The notes under the pieces are model-generated. The model saw only the letters and a list, made by a program, of their open reading frames with translations, did not search any database and was not told the origin of the DNA. 64,000 nucleotides of DNA from an uncultured Agrobacterium sp. (GTDB lineage: Bacteria > Pseudomonadota > Alphaproteobacteria > Rhizobiales > Rhizobiaceae), in contig CAJYTK010000022.1 of NCBI GenBank assembly GCA_913777615.1, positions 310,001-374,000 of the forward strand, written 5' to 3'. This document shows positions 15,587 to 25,200 of this stretch, in pieces (position 1 is the first letter of the stretch; every line of letters starts with the position of its first letter). Both the position numbers and the translations under genes were made by a program.

Positions 15587-17077
15587 ATGTTTGGAAAACG
15601 TGGCAGCGACAGCTTCGGACGAAGCGGAACCATCGGGCGAGTGGCTTCACCGCCGCCCGCGCCGTTGCCTGCCATGAGTTCGCCTCCGCTCATGGATGAC
15701 ATGGAGCCTGCGGAGCTCACGGTGCTTCAACCACCTGCCCCGCGGCCATCCCCAGTACCGAAGGATAACGGCCCGCAGCGCAAACGTGCCCGCACGGATG
15801 ACTATTATCAGACGAAGTCGCAGGTGTTTTCAGCGCTGATCGACACGATCGATCTTTCGCAGCTTTCCAAACTCGATACGGAAAGCGCTCGAGAAGAAAT
15901 TCGTGATATCGTCAACGATATCATCACAATCAAGAACTTTGCGATGTCGATCTCCGAGCAGGAAGAACTGCTGGAAGATATTTGCAACGACGTGCTCGGC
16001 TATGGACCACTGGAGCCGCTTCTGGCGCGCGACGACATTGCCGATATCATGGTCAACGGTGCGGGCCAGACCTTCATTGAAGTGAACGGCAAGACGATCG
16101 AATCCGATATCCGTTTCCGCGACAACGCGCAGCTTCTTTCGATTTGCCAGCGCATCGTCAGCCAGGTCGGCCGCCGCGTCGATGAATCCAGTCCGATCTG
16201 CGATGCGCGCCTGCCGGACGGGTCGCGTGTGAACGTGATTGCGCCGCCCCTGTCGATAGATGGTCCTGCGCTGACGATCCGAAAGTTCAAGAAAGACAAG
16301 CTGACGCTCGATCAGTTGGTGCGCTTCGGTGCCATCACGCCTGAGGGCGCTGTCCTGTTGCAGATCATCGGACGTGTTCGCTGCAACGTCGTCATTTCGG
16401 GAGGAACCGGTTCGGGTAAAACGACGCTGCTCAACTGCCTGACGAGCTATATCGAAAAGGACGAGCGCGTCATTACCTGCGAGGACACCGCCGAACTCCA
16501 ACTGCAGCAGCCGCATGTCGTCCGCCTGGAAACCCGCCCGCCCAATATCGAGGGCGAGGGCGAAATCACAATGCGCGATCTGATCAAGAACTGCTTGCGC
16601 ATGCGTCCCGAGCGCATCATCGTCGGTGAAGTACGCGGACCCGAAGTGTTCGACCTGCTTCAGGCGATGAATACCGGCCATGACGGGTCCATGGGCACGA
16701 TCCATGCCAATACGCCCCGGGAATGCCTCAGCCGTATGGAGTCGATGATCGCAATGGGCGGCTTCACCCTGCCGGCGAGAACCGTCCGGGAAATCATCTC
16801 CACATCCGTCGATATCATCATCCAGGCGGCCCGCCTTCGCGATGGCTCAAGGCGCATCACCCAGGTGACGGAGGTCGTCGGCATGGAAGGTGACGTGATT
16901 ATTACGCAGGACCTGATCAAGTACGAAATCGAAGGGGAGGATGCCAATGGACGGCTGATCGGGCGCCACGTCTCTACCGGCATCACCAAGCCCCACTTTT
17001 TCGATCGCGTCCGCTACTACAACGAAGGCGGACGTCTTGTCGCGGCGCTTGAGGCGATGGAGCGTAGCAGCCAATGA
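15587..17077 (+). CDS. cpaF: CpaF, TadA-type secretion ATPase
   Basis: A 496-residue AAA+ secretion ATPase. The Walker A motif GGTGSGKTT is at 272-280, followed by the Asp box ([21 protein letters not shown]), Walker B ([10 protein letters not shown]) and His box ([14 protein letters not shown]). The N-terminal ~70 residues are Pro-rich and probably disordered. It powers pilus extension and possibly retraction at the inner-membrane face with TadB/TadC. Its stop overlaps the tadB start by four bases. Confidence 0.95.
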   Translation: MFGKRGSDSFGRSGTIGRVASPPPAPLPAMSSPPLMDDMEPAELTVLQPPAPRPSPVPKDNGPQRKRARTDDYYQTKSQVFSALIDTIDLSQLSKLDTESAREEIRDIVNDIITIKNFAMSISEQEELLEDICNDVLGYGPLEPLLARDDIADIMVNGAGQTFIEVNGKTIESDIRFRDNAQLLSICQRIVSQVGRRVDESSPICDARLPDGSRVNVIAPPLSIDGPALTIRKFKKDKLTLDQLVRFGAITPEGAVLLQIIGRVRCNVVISGGTGSGKTTLLNCLTSYIEKDERVITCEDTAELQLQQPHVVRLETRPPNIEGEGEITMRDLIKNCLRMRPERIIVGEVRGPEVFDLLQAMNTGHDGSMGTIHANTPRECLSRMESMIAMGGFTLPARTVREIISTSVDIIIQAARLRDGSRRITQVTEVVGMEGDVIITQDLIKYEIEGEDANGRLIGRHVSTGITKPHFFDRVRYYNEGGRLVAALEAMERSSQ

Positions 17078-18078
17078 ACATAACTGTAGTGCTTCTTGTC
17101 GTTCTGGTCGCCATATCGGCAGGGGCGCTGGCCTATGTCTTCCTGTTCCCGCAGATCGAAACGGAGAAGAAGACGGCAAGCCGCGTTACCCGCGTCAAGG
17201 CAGCCGAAACGGACAGGGTCAAGATCAAAGCTGCGCGTGATCGCGTTCAGGAACTCAGCAAGCGCCGCAAATCGACGCAGGAAATGCTGAAAGACCTGGA
17301 GAAAAAGCAGAACGAAAAGACGAAGAAACGCAACAATGCCAGCATTCAAAGTCTCATTCTCCAGGCCGACCTTCCAATTTCGGTAAAGCGGTTCCATCTC
17401 TTCAGCATTGGCATCGCAGTTTTCGTCGCCCTTATGTCCCTGCTCTATGGCATGCCTTTTCTCGTGGGGATCGGCATCGCTTTCGTCGGTATTCTGGGCG
17501 CGCCACGTTGGGTGCTGCGCTATCTGGTCAAACGGCGTCAAACCAAATTCCTGGAAGAATTTCCAAACGCGCTCGATGTGATGTGTCGTTCGATACGAGC
17601 CGGGCTCCCTCTCAATGAGGCGGTGCGGCTGATCGCGTCCGATGGACAGGAACCGGTTAAAAGAGAGTTCCAGCGCATTGTCGAATCGCAGCAGGTGGGC
17701 ATGTCCCTTGCCGAAGCCATTGAACGCATGGCATTGACGATGCCTCTGCCGGAGGTGAATTTCTTCGGCATTGTCATTTCGATGCAGGCTCAGGCAGGTG
17801 GCAACCTGTCGGAAACGCTTGGCAACGTTTCCAAGGTTCTGCGCGACCGGCGCAAGATGAAGGCCAAAGTCAACGCATTGTCGATGGAAGCGAAGGCGTC
17901 CGCCGTCATCATCGGCTCCCTGCCTTTCATCGTCTCGCTTCTGGTCTATTTCACGGCGCCGGACTATCTGATGGTCCTGTTTACCGATCAGCGCGGGCAT
18001 ATCATTCTCGGTTGCTCTGCAGTTTGGATGTCGATCGGCATCGTTATCATGCGCAATATGATCAACTTCGAGATCTGA
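17074..18078 (+). CDS. tadB: TadB, inner-membrane platform protein of the Flp pilus
   Basis: A 334-residue GspF/T2SSF-family protein. One N-terminal span is followed by a strongly charged coiled-coil-like stretch (~25-90, rich in Lys/Glu), a hairpin of two spans (~110-150), the T2SSF cytoplasmic domain (SIRAGLPLNEAVRLIA, LPEVNFFGIVISMQAQAGG) and two C-terminal spans. Called cpaG or ctpH in some genomes. It works with TadC and the CpaF ATPase. Confidence 0.92.
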   Translation: MNITVVLLVVLVAISAGALAYVFLFPQIETEKKTASRVTRVKAAETDRVKIKAARDRVQELSKRRKSTQEMLKDLEKKQNEKTKKRNNASIQSLILQADLPISVKRFHLFSIGIAVFVALMSLLYGMPFLVGIGIAFVGILGAPRWVLRYLVKRRQTKFLEEFPNALDVMCRSIRAGLPLNEAVRLIASDGQEPVKREFQRIVESQQVGMSLAEAIERMALTMPLPEVNFFGIVISMQAQAGGNLSETLGNVSKVLRDRRKMKAKVNALSMEAKASAVIIGSLPFIVSLLVYFTAPDYLMVLFTDQRGHIILGCSAVWMSIGIVIMRNMINFEI

Positions 18079-18087
18079 GGCGGCCCC

Positions 18088-19074
18088 ATGCTCGACACTC
18101 TCATGCAACGCCTCCTCGATCCGCATTTCCTTATAGCGGTTCTTGTCGCTGTGGCGGCCTTTTCCACCGTCTACACCGTTGCTACGCCCTATCTTACCCG
18201 TGCAGATCTCAACAGGCGCACACGAGCCGTTTCGACAGAGCGGGAGCGCTTGAGGAGCCGCAATCAGGAGCGCTTGAACGCACCCAGTCCAACGGGCAAG
18301 GCTTCGCTTCGCGCCAACCATAGCAAATCGGCCACCAAGATCGTCGAACGCTTCAACCTGCGCGAGGCGCTGGTCGATGCCAATACTGTGAACAAGCTGA
18401 AGTCTGCGGGCTTTCGCTCCCAAAACGCGCTCAACACCTTCCTGGCTGCGCGTTTCATCCTGCCATTCGTGTTTCTGCTTGTCGGGGGCCTGTGGGTCTT
18501 CGGTCTTAACAACTTCCCCAATTACAGCTTCATGACCCGTCTCGTGGGAGTGCTGGTGTTCGGTTATCTGGGCTTCTACGCTCCCAATATCTATGTCTCC
18601 AATCGCATTACCAAGCGGCAGAAGTCGATCAAACGCAACTGGCCGGATGCGCTGGACCTCATGCTCATCTGCGTGGAATCCGGCACCTCCATGGAGGTTG
18701 CCATGCGACGCGTGGCCGAGGAAATGACGGAGCAATCGCCGGAGCTTGCCGAAGAAATGGTGCTGACGGTGGCCGAGCTGTCGTTTTTGCAGGATCGCCG
18801 CGTGGCGCTGGAAAATTTAGGGCTTCGCACTCAGTTGGATAATGTGAAAAATGTCGTCCAGGCGCTGATCCAGGCGGAACGCTATGGCACACCGCTCTCG
18901 CAGGCTTTGCGCGTGATGTCGCAGGAAGGTCGCGACGAGCGCATGAACGAAGCAGAAAAAAAGGCGGCTGCGCTGCCGCCCAAGCTGACTGTACCGATGA
19001 TCCTGTTTTTCCTGCCGGTGCTCGTCGCTGTCATTCTGGGACCTGCGGGCATTCGGGTCGCCGATACGTTTTGA
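18088..19074 (+). CDS. tadC: TadC, inner-membrane platform protein of the Flp pilus
   Basis: A 328-residue T2SSF-family protein, paralogous in layout to TadB: N-terminal span, basic linker, two spans (~110-165), cytoplasmic T2SSF domain (LDLMLICVESGTSMEVAMRR, ERYGTPLSQALRVMSQEGR) and a final span with LPPKLTVPMILFFLPV. It is the last gene of the cpaB-tadC operon. The 171 bp to the convergent tadD gene show no clear terminator. Confidence 0.92.
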   Translation: MLDTLMQRLLDPHFLIAVLVAVAAFSTVYTVATPYLTRADLNRRTRAVSTERERLRSRNQERLNAPSPTGKASLRANHSKSATKIVERFNLREALVDANTVNKLKSAGFRSQNALNTFLAARFILPFVFLLVGGLWVFGLNNFPNYSFMTRLVGVLVFGYLGFYAPNIYVSNRITKRQKSIKRNWPDALDLMLICVESGTSMEVAMRRVAEEMTEQSPELAEEMVLTVAELSFLQDRRVALENLGLRTQLDNVKNVVQALIQAERYGTPLSQALRVMSQEGRDERMNEAEKKAAALPPKLTVPMILFFLPVLVAVILGPAGIRVADTF

Positions 19075-19245
19075 CCATGCAGCCATGAGGTTGGAGAGCA
19101 GCCTTACGTCGGCCTAGACGAACAGGCCGCACTGGCCGGCAAGCACGGTTATGAAGCGATTGGTCGGAAGAGACGCGGGTAGATCCGAGGAGATCGAGCG
19201 TCCTCACTGCGCCCAACGGGACGCACGGCGCTCTAGATGAAGGTC

Positions 19246-20082
19246 CTAACGAACTTCGGTCTTCTTGTTCTTGTCGGCAAGTTGTGACCACGCGTTCTGC
19301 TGAGACAGCATGCCGCGCAGATAAGCGAGATTGGCCTGCGCCTGCTGGGGAGACAACTCCTGCATAGCAATGCGTTGCGCTTCATCGAAGCGCCCCTGAA
19401 GGCCGACGACCAGTGCGAGGTTCTGGCGGATGCGGCTGTCGGCACCGGGTTGCGATGCCGCCGAGCGAAGATAGGTTTCTGCCGTGCGCGGATCATTTTG
19501 CAGCACGTAGGACATTCCGAGGTTTGACAGGATGCTCGGATCGTTGGGTTTGAGATCGAGCGCTTGACGATACTTCGCCCTGGCTTCGTTGGAGCGTCCC
19601 AACTGATCCAGAACCGCGCCTTCTGCGGAGTAAAGACGCCAATCCGGCCTATCGGGGGTTTGCGCTCGCTGGATGGTATTGAGCGCCTGCTCAAGCTGGC
19701 CGGCAGCAGCCTGAGACTTGCCGTAGGCCGCCAGCACTTCACGATCAGATGGATAGGCAATCGCGACCTGCTGCATGACCGCCAGTGCCTGCGTGTTCTT
19801 GCCTGTCATCATCAGGATGTTGGCGTAGTTCATCCCCGTGTTGCGGTCTTTGGGATTGCGCGCATAAGCTGCCCCGACCGATGCTTCGGCCTGGCGCAGT
19901 TGGTCCATGTTCATCTGATCGTAGGAATGCGAGACAGCAGGAGAAATCGATCCCGTCGACATTCGGTCCGGGCGATCCGTACGATTCGTGGAGCAGGCCG
20001 CGAGGCTTAAAGCCACAGCAGCGACGCAGGCACCCCGAAGAAGGATGCGTTTGCTGGCATGACGTGAGGAAATCGCAATCAT
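19246..20082 (-). CDS. tadD: TadD-like TPR lipoprotein
   Basis: A 278-residue lipoprotein with a lipobox (SLAAC, Cys near residue 29) and several tetratricopeptide repeats, for example AGQLEQALNTIQRAQ, GRSNEARAKYRQALDLKPNDPSILSNLGMSYVLQNDP and GRFDEAQRIAMQEL. TadD proteins assist secretin assembly of Tad pili. It is encoded convergently to tadC. The divergent region to the next gene contains CTAA-N7-TTAA near 20168, one base off a CtrA box. Confidence 0.9.
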   Translation of the reverse strand: MIAISSRHASKRILLRGACVAAVALSLAACSTNRTDRPDRMSTGSISPAVSHSYDQMNMDQLRQAEASVGAAYARNPKDRNTGMNYANILMMTGKNTQALAVMQQVAIAYPSDREVLAAYGKSQAAAGQLEQALNTIQRAQTPDRPDWRLYSAEGAVLDQLGRSNEARAKYRQALDLKPNDPSILSNLGMSYVLQNDPRTAETYLRSAASQPGADSRIRQNLALVVGLQGRFDEAQRIAMQELSPQQAQANLAYLRGMLSQQNAWSQLADKNKKTEVR

Positions 20083-20214
20083 GATGTCGCCCCGGGCCTA
20101 TGTTCGGATATTTTGTTGACGCGGCGTGCGCCACGCAACTTTCGCTCCAGCAATAATCTGTTAACCCTAACAGAGTGTTAATTTGGCCGGTTCAGGCGTT
20201 TACGAAAGCAGACA

Positions 20215-21612
20215 ATGGTCCCCTATCAGTTCATAGAGCGCGCTTCGCCCTTCAGTTCGAAGTCTGGCTCAACGCTTCCCGTCTTTGCAGTGACGCCTGC
20301 CCATATAGAACAGGGGGCTATCGATCCTGTGGCGCTCGATTGGGCGCGCAAGGCAGGCTTCAAGGCAGAGGCTGGCGCCATTCTGCTCATTCCCTCTGCG
20401 GAAGGTGCCTTGGGCGGGGCCCTCCTCGGCCTTGGGACCAATCCATCCGAAATTCCCTTCATTACCGGAAAGCTGGCACATGAGCTTCCCGAGGGCGACT
20501 GGCATATCGAAACCGCGCCACTGACCGTAAACCGGCTGACGCTCGGCTTCGGTCTCGGCGCCTATCGCTTCGACAAGTACCGCGCCACGAAGAACAACGG
20601 GCCGAAGCTTCTCATTCCTCGCGATGCCGAGGACGCCGAAATCAAGCGTATTCTCGCCGGTGTCTATCTGGCCCGTGACCTCATCAACGTCCCGGCCAAC
20701 GACATGGGACCGGATGAGCTGGAAATTGCCTTTCGCAGTCTCGGCGCGCATTACAAGGCGCAAGTATCGGTCGTGGCCGGCGACGATCTCCTGAAGGAAA
20801 ATTTTCCTCTGGTCCATGCGGTGGGTCGCGCCAGCGCCAGCGCACCACGCCTTCTGGAAATGTCGTGGGGCAAGAAGAACCATCCGCGACTGACCCTGGT
20901 CGGCAAGGGTGTATGCTTTGATACCGGTGGGCTCGACATCAAGCCATCCTCATCAATGGCGCTGATGAAAAAGGATATGGGCGGGGCAGCGAATGTGCTT
21001 GGTCTTGCGCTGATGATCATGGATGCGCGTCTGCCGATCAATCTGCGCGTCATCGTTCCGGCCGTGGAGAACTCCATTTCCGCCAGCGCCTTCCGACCCG
21101 GTGACATTTACAAGAGCCGCAAGGGCCTGACGGTGCAAATCGACAACACCGATGCCGAAGGCCGTCTCATCCTCGCCGACGCGCTGGCCTATGCCGATGA
21201 AGATCCGCCGGAACTGATGATCGACATGGCGACGCTGACGGGGGCGGCTCGCGTTGCGCTCGGACCGGACGTTCCGCCGTTTTACACCGATGACCAAGAC
21301 CTTGCCCATAGCATTGCCGATGCGGGCATCGATACCGACGATCCGCTTTGGCGGCTGCCGCTCTATATGGGCTACGACAAGGACATCCGCTCGCGCGCGG
21401 CCGATCTTACCAACGCGCCCTCGGGCGGCATGGCTGGATCGATCACCGCGGCGCTCTTTCTCAAGCGCTTCGTTACGGAGACGAAGAAGTGGGTGCATTT
21501 CGATATTTACGGATGGTCGCTCAGCGAGCGACCGCATTCATCGATCGGTGGCGAGGCACAGGCTATCCGTGCTCTGTTCCACTATATTTCCCGCAGCTTC
21601 GTGAAGCGGTAG
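20215..21612 (+). CDS. Leucyl aminopeptidase family protein (M17)
   Basis: A 465-residue M17 metallopeptidase. Motifs are LVGKGVCFDTGGLDIKP (metal ligand and Lys), KKDMGGAANVLGLA, and the signature NTDAEGRLILADAL; the downstream DLTNAPSGGMAGSITAALFL completes the site. It removes N-terminal residues from peptides in the cytosol. The N-terminal domain is short compared with E. coli PepA, as in the PepB-like alphaproteobacterial group. It stands alone. Confidence 0.93.
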   Translation: MVPYQFIERASPFSSKSGSTLPVFAVTPAHIEQGAIDPVALDWARKAGFKAEAGAILLIPSAEGALGGALLGLGTNPSEIPFITGKLAHELPEGDWHIETAPLTVNRLTLGFGLGAYRFDKYRATKNNGPKLLIPRDAEDAEIKRILAGVYLARDLINVPANDMGPDELEIAFRSLGAHYKAQVSVVAGDDLLKENFPLVHAVGRASASAPRLLEMSWGKKNHPRLTLVGKGVCFDTGGLDIKPSSSMALMKKDMGGAANVLGLALMIMDARLPINLRVIVPAVENSISASAFRPGDIYKSRKGLTVQIDNTDAEGRLILADALAYADEDPPELMIDMATLTGAARVALGPDVPPFYTDDQDLAHSIADAGIDTDDPLWRLPLYMGYDKDIRSRAADLTNAPSGGMAGSITAALFLKRFVTETKKWVHFDIYGWSLSERPHSSIGGEAQAIRALFHYISRSFVKR

Positions 21613-21627
21613 AACTGACCATACCAA

Positions 21628-21662
21628 TTCATCATCCTCGCCATTACGGTGAGGATGATGAA
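21628..21662. repeat. Palindromic hairpin between convergent genes
   Basis: TTCATCATCCTC (from 21628) pairs with GAGGATGATGAA (to 21662), with a few extra inner pairs and a short loop, between the stops of the aminopeptidase and pncB. It lacks a strong T-run on either strand. It may be a bidirectional terminator or a small repetitive palindrome; the CATCCTCG core recurs in the larger repeat at 35023. Confidence 0.5.
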
Positions 21663-21690
21663 AGCCGGCCTGTTCACCGAGTAAAACGGC

Positions 21691-22995
21691 CTAAACCAGG
21701 ACCTTCTGGTCTTTTCGGTCCTCCTGACCGAAGAATTTCAGATAGCGCTGCACTTCTTCTGCCTCGCCTGTCGCCTTTTGCGGATTGTCGGAGAGCTTGA
21801 CCGCCGGGCGGCCGTTGGCATCGCTGACCTTGCACACGACCGAGATCGGCTTCAAGCCCTCGATGGTTTTAGGCGCGCAACCGGCAAAATCGTTTGTGAG
21901 ATTGGTGCCCCAGCCGAAGCTCATGCGCACGCGTCCCTCGAAATGCTTGTAGGTGTCGATGATGGCATCGACATCCAGGCCGTCTGAGAAGATGAGGAGC
22001 TTCTTCTTCGGGTCCCGGCCCATTTTTTTCCACCACTCGATGATCTTTTCGCCACCTTCGATAGGCGGCGCGCTATCCGGTCTGAAGCCTGTCCAATCCG
22101 CTACCCATTCCGGCGCGTTGCGCAAAAAGGCTGCAGTGCCGAAGGCGTCCGGCAGGACGATCAACAGGTTGCCGCCATAAAGTCGGTTCCAGTCCTTCAT
22201 CACCTGGTAGGGTGCCGCGGCCAGTTCCTCGTCGTTCTGCGCCAGAGCGGCAACGACCATGGGAAGCTCATGCGCATTGGTGCCGACCGCTTCAAGATCT
22301 GAATCCATCGCCAGCAAGACATTGCTGGTGCCAGTGAAAGCGGGGCCGATACCTTCCTTCAGGGCTTCGACGCACCAGCGCTGCCACAGGAAACTATGGC
22401 GGCGGCGTGTGCCGAAATCGGAGATGCGCAGGCCAGGGAGTTCGCGAAGGCGCTCGACCTTTGCCCACATCTTGGCTTTGGCGCGGGCATAAAGCACGTC
22501 CAGTGTGAAGTAGCCGAGTGAACGCATGGCGCTTCTCGAGCGCAATTCGTTGACGATGGCGAGTGCTGGAATTTCCCATAGCGTGGTATCCATCCACCGG
22601 CCATGGAAATTCAGCTCATACTGCCCGTCGCGCTTGAACAGCTCGTATTCCGGCAATTGATAGCTCGACAGCCAGGATAGGAACTCCGGCTCGAAAATCT
22701 GCGAGCGGCCATAGAAGGTGTTACCGGCAAGCCAGATCGCTTCCTTTTTCGTCAGTCGCAGGCTGCGAGCATGATCGAGTTGTTCACGCAGTTCTACCTC
22801 GTCGATCTCCTCTGCGAGCCGAACGGTCTTTGTTCTGTTGATGAGGGAAAACGTTGCATTGACCTCTGGATAGAGCTTCCAGATCATCTGCAACATCAAC
22901 AGCTTGTAGAAATCCGTATCGATGAGGCTGCGGATGATGGGATCAAGCTTCCAAGTGTGGTTGTGAACACGGGTCGCTATGTCTGTCTTCGTCAT
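21691..22995 (-). CDS. pncB: Nicotinate phosphoribosyltransferase
   Basis: A 434-residue enzyme of the Preiss-Handler NAD salvage route: nicotinate plus PRPP plus ATP gives nicotinate mononucleotide. Family segments are [37 protein letters not shown] (catalytic His region), [10 protein letters not shown] and [14 protein letters not shown]. The ATG at 22995 (MTKTDIATR) has GGGGATAG upstream; a longer frame adds 20 unlikely residues. It stands alone. Confidence 0.95.
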   Translation of the reverse strand: MTKTDIATRVHNHTWKLDPIIRSLIDTDFYKLLMLQMIWKLYPEVNATFSLINRTKTVRLAEEIDEVELREQLDHARSLRLTKKEAIWLAGNTFYGRSQIFEPEFLSWLSSYQLPEYELFKRDGQYELNFHGRWMDTTLWEIPALAIVNELRSRSAMRSLGYFTLDVLYARAKAKMWAKVERLRELPGLRISDFGTRRRHSFLWQRWCVEALKEGIGPAFTGTSNVLLAMDSDLEAVGTNAHELPMVVAALAQNDEELAAAPYQVMKDWNRLYGGNLLIVLPDAFGTAAFLRNAPEWVADWTGFRPDSAPPIEGGEKIIEWWKKMGRDPKKKLLIFSDGLDVDAIIDTYKHFEGRVRMSFGWGTNLTNDFAGCAPKTIEGLKPISVVCKVSDANGRPAVKLSDNPQKATGEAEEVQRYLKFFGQEDRKDQKVLV

Positions 22996-23159
22996 TGCTG
23001 CTGCTATCCCCCGCGCCAGACCCCTGCACCAGGTAAGTCCAGCATCGCCGCGCATTTTCAGAGGTCATCGACCTTGTGGGTCAAAGACTTATCTGAAAAA
23101 CGCATGGCAAGTCCAGACCAGTTCACCCGAGTGCGGTACGTTGGGAGAGGTCTTACCTC

Positions 23160-23528
23160 TCAGAAATCCGTAGCGGGAGGATTGATCCCCGGATACCAGT
23201 CCTTCGATGTCGGGACCCTGGTGCCGAAATAGGACGTGCCGGACGAGCCGGAGCAACGATAGCCCTGAACCGGCAGGCCATCGCTACCGAAGAGATCGCG
23301 ATAGGGGCCGGTGGGCCTGCTGGACTGAACAGTCGTCGAGTAGCAGTGATACCGTTCCTGTGGCTTGAGCGTCTTGGGGTCCTTCACGCCAGGCAAATTG
23401 GCATAAGCGTCTGGCGCGGGAAGATAACCGTCCTTGTAAACGGTCTGCGCCGTGCCAGCCTGCGGCAGAGCGAGAGCCACCAGGCAAAGAGCCAGGCCGG
23501 AAAAAGCGCGCTTCAAACGTCTCATCAT
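23160..23528 (-). CDS. Small secreted protein of unknown function
   Basis: About 122 residues with a clear signal peptide (RLKRAFSGLALCLVALALPQAGTAQT). The mature part is rich in Pro, Tyr and Gly (DGYLPAPDAYANLPGVKDPKTL, RYHCYSTT, GYRCSGSSGTSYFGTRVP) and has two cysteines that could form one disulfide. I do not recognise the family. The start is one of two adjacent ATGs at 23528 and 23525. It lies 86 bp behind the NlpC/P60 gene on the same strand and could share its transcript. Confidence 0.65.
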   Translation of the reverse strand: MMRRLKRAFSGLALCLVALALPQAGTAQTVYKDGYLPAPDAYANLPGVKDPKTLKPQERYHCYSTTVQSSRPTGPYRDLFGSDGLPVQGYRCSGSSGTSYFGTRVPTSKDWYPGINPPATDF

Positions 23529-23614
23529 GTCGCATCCCGATGCAAGAGAAGCTCTATATAAGCCATGCAAGTGGTATGCGCAGGATGCCACCTCGAAACG
23601 TTTTCGTGAGCAAA

Positions 23615-24472
23615 TCAAGGACGGCGATAGGCGGTGGGCCTGTCATAGAGCCAGCCGATGCGCTGAATAGCCTCGTCCAGGTTCTCGCGTGCTACATTCA
23701 TCGTATGGCCGTTGGCATGCAGTAGCGTCGTTTCATCTTCCATGATGCCGACATGACCCTTCCAGAAGACCAGATCGCCGCGGCGCAGTTCTTCGCGCTC
23801 GATCTCGGTTCCGAGAGACTTCACCTGCATGTCAGTATCGCGCAGTGCGAATTTGCCCGTCATCGCCATGGACAGTTGGACGAGACCCGAACAATCGATG
23901 CCGAAGCCGGAGCGGCCACCCCAGAGATAGGGCGTTTCGAGAAAGCGAAGTGCGACCGAGACATAATCATCGCAGACGAAACGATCGACGGGAAGACAAT
24001 GGGCAGCAATCACACCCTCGCCCTTCGCGGTCATCAGGTAACGCGTCCCACGCGTTTCCTCTTCGCCGACGAAGGTCAGGCGGCTTCCCATAGAAAATGC
24101 CGCAACAGGCGGCTTTCTAAGTTCCGCTGCTGGATAGAGAAAGGTGCGGGGAGCAATGACGGTGTGTGTTGCCGCCTTTACCGCGCCGACCGCGACCTGT
24201 GGCATGTAACCGACATAGCCATCCGCCTCCGCCTGCACGAATGCCCAACCATCGGCTCGGTCGAAGACGCGGATCGCCTCCCCCATAAGCAGTTCGGTAT
24301 CGATCCCCGATACCATCTCCGGCTTTGGCCGAAGTCCGACCACCGGAAGAGCGACCTGTGCGGGCTCGCCCGTGATGAAACGCTCTGCCTGGACCCTGCC
24401 CTCAAGCTTCGCATCCGCTAGATCGGGGCGAATGACATTCAGACGGCGGTCAAGGGTTTCGGCGGATGTCAT
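23615..24472 (-). CDS. NlpC/P60 family peptidoglycan endopeptidase with SH3-like domains
   Basis: A 285-residue protein. Bacterial SH3-type segments lie at ~45-150 (FDRADGWAFVQAEADGYVGYM), and the C-terminal NlpC/P60 domain has the catalytic Cys in GIDCSGLVQ and His in GHVGIM. These enzymes cut peptide bonds of peptidoglycan stem peptides. No classical signal peptide is visible, which is common in this group. The ATG at 24472 has AGGA upstream; an earlier ATG at 24514 is possible. It follows the MarR gene. Confidence 0.88.
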   Translation of the reverse strand: MTSAETLDRRLNVIRPDLADAKLEGRVQAERFITGEPAQVALPVVGLRPKPEMVSGIDTELLMGEAIRVFDRADGWAFVQAEADGYVGYMPQVAVGAVKAATHTVIAPRTFLYPAAELRKPPVAAFSMGSRLTFVGEEETRGTRYLMTAKGEGVIAAHCLPVDRFVCDDYVSVALRFLETPYLWGGRSGFGIDCSGLVQLSMAMTGKFALRDTDMQVKSLGTEIEREELRRGDLVFWKGHVGIMEDETTLLHANGHTMNVARENLDEAIQRIGWLYDRPTAYRRP

Positions 24473-24542
24473 GGTGATTTGGTCCTGGTTTGAAAGAATA
24501 ATGCCAGCGTTCATCGAACGGCAATGCGGCGACTTTTTAACA

Positions 24543-24926
24543 TCAAGTCTCGCGCGCCTTATCAATAATCAGATCGCCGAATTTTTCTAGATAGAGAGCG
24601 CCTGCGACCGTGCGTTTGATCACCACGTTGCGGCGATCCTTTTCGTCGCGTTCGCGATCGACAAGGCCCAAAGCACCCATACTGTCCAGTGCGCGAGTAA
24701 TCACAGGCTTGGTGACGCCCAAAACACTCGCCAGGGCTCGCACGGTGTGCGGCGGCGGCACCAGATAGATATGGAGCAGGATCGCAGTCTGTCTCAGCGT
24801 CAGGTCGGGCGCTTCGCCTTCCACCTGCGCCAGCGCGACGCGGTGCCACAAGCCGAGCGCCTGGCTCGGCGACAATTCCACTGACACGTCGGAATTCTCC
24901 GTTTTTTGAACAATCCCAATCATCAT
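24543..24926 (-). CDS. MarR-family winged-helix regulator
   Basis: About 128 residues. The winged helix covers LTLRQTAILLHIYLVPPPHTVRALASVLGVTKPVITRALDSM and the wing RDEKDRRNVVIKRT, typical of MarR proteins. The start is uncertain: the ATG pair at 24926/24923 has a weak ribosome-binding site, whereas a GTG at 24887 has GGAG at good distance and would give 115 residues. A strong intrinsic terminator lies just upstream, hinting at attenuation. The ligand and targets are unknown; the NlpC/P60 gene downstream may be co-transcribed. Confidence 0.85.
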   Translation of the reverse strand: MMIGIVQKTENSDVSVELSPSQALGLWHRVALAQVEGEAPDLTLRQTAILLHIYLVPPPHTVRALASVLGVTKPVITRALDSMGALGLVDRERDEKDRRNVVIKRTVAGALYLEKFGDLIIDKARET

Positions 24927-24939
24927 CGCGCCAAGCGGT

Positions 24940-24992
24940 GAATAAAAAACAAAACCGCCGCCATCGAAGTTGTCACTTCGAAATGGCGGCGG
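24940..24992 (-). terminator. Strong intrinsic terminator in the leader of the MarR gene
   Basis: On the minus strand a long stem (CCGCCGCCAT at 24955-24964 against ATGGCGGCGG at 24983-24992, with inner GAAGT/ACTTC pairing) is followed by TTTTGTTTTTTATT. It lies only 14-50 bp before the MarR start, so it would end a ~150-nt leader transcript or small RNA arising near 25130. Confidence 0.75.
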
Positions 24993-25163
24993 TGTCGATA
25001 GGCTCGTTTTGAGCTCTCGCGTCCCCTCTGGACTTGAACAACCAAGAAGCACGAAGTGTGCCAACCCGCGATCAAGCCGAATCAGACGCTGAATGCCCTC
25101 GATTCCCATTCGTCGAGAAGGGCGAGAGATTATTTTTTAATCGCCGCGCAAAATTAAGACGCA

Positions 25164-25187
25164 GCCCTCCGCCTGTTAAGGCAGAGG
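25164..25187 (-). terminator. Terminator hairpin after the TerC-family gene
   Basis: CCCTCCGCCT pairs with AGGCAGAGGG (one mismatch) with loop GTTA, 13 bp after the TerC-family stop. The T-run on the minus strand is weak (TCTTAATTTT, a few bases away). Confidence 0.5.
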
Positions 25188-25200
25188 GTCAGATGCCTAG

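Noticed and set aside
17017-18735. 572-codon open frame on the minus strand opposite cpaF end, tadB and tadC
   Set aside because: It is antisense to three well-supported genes with coupled starts; the product is His/Arg/Asp-rich without domains, a typical shadow of GC-rich coding DNA.
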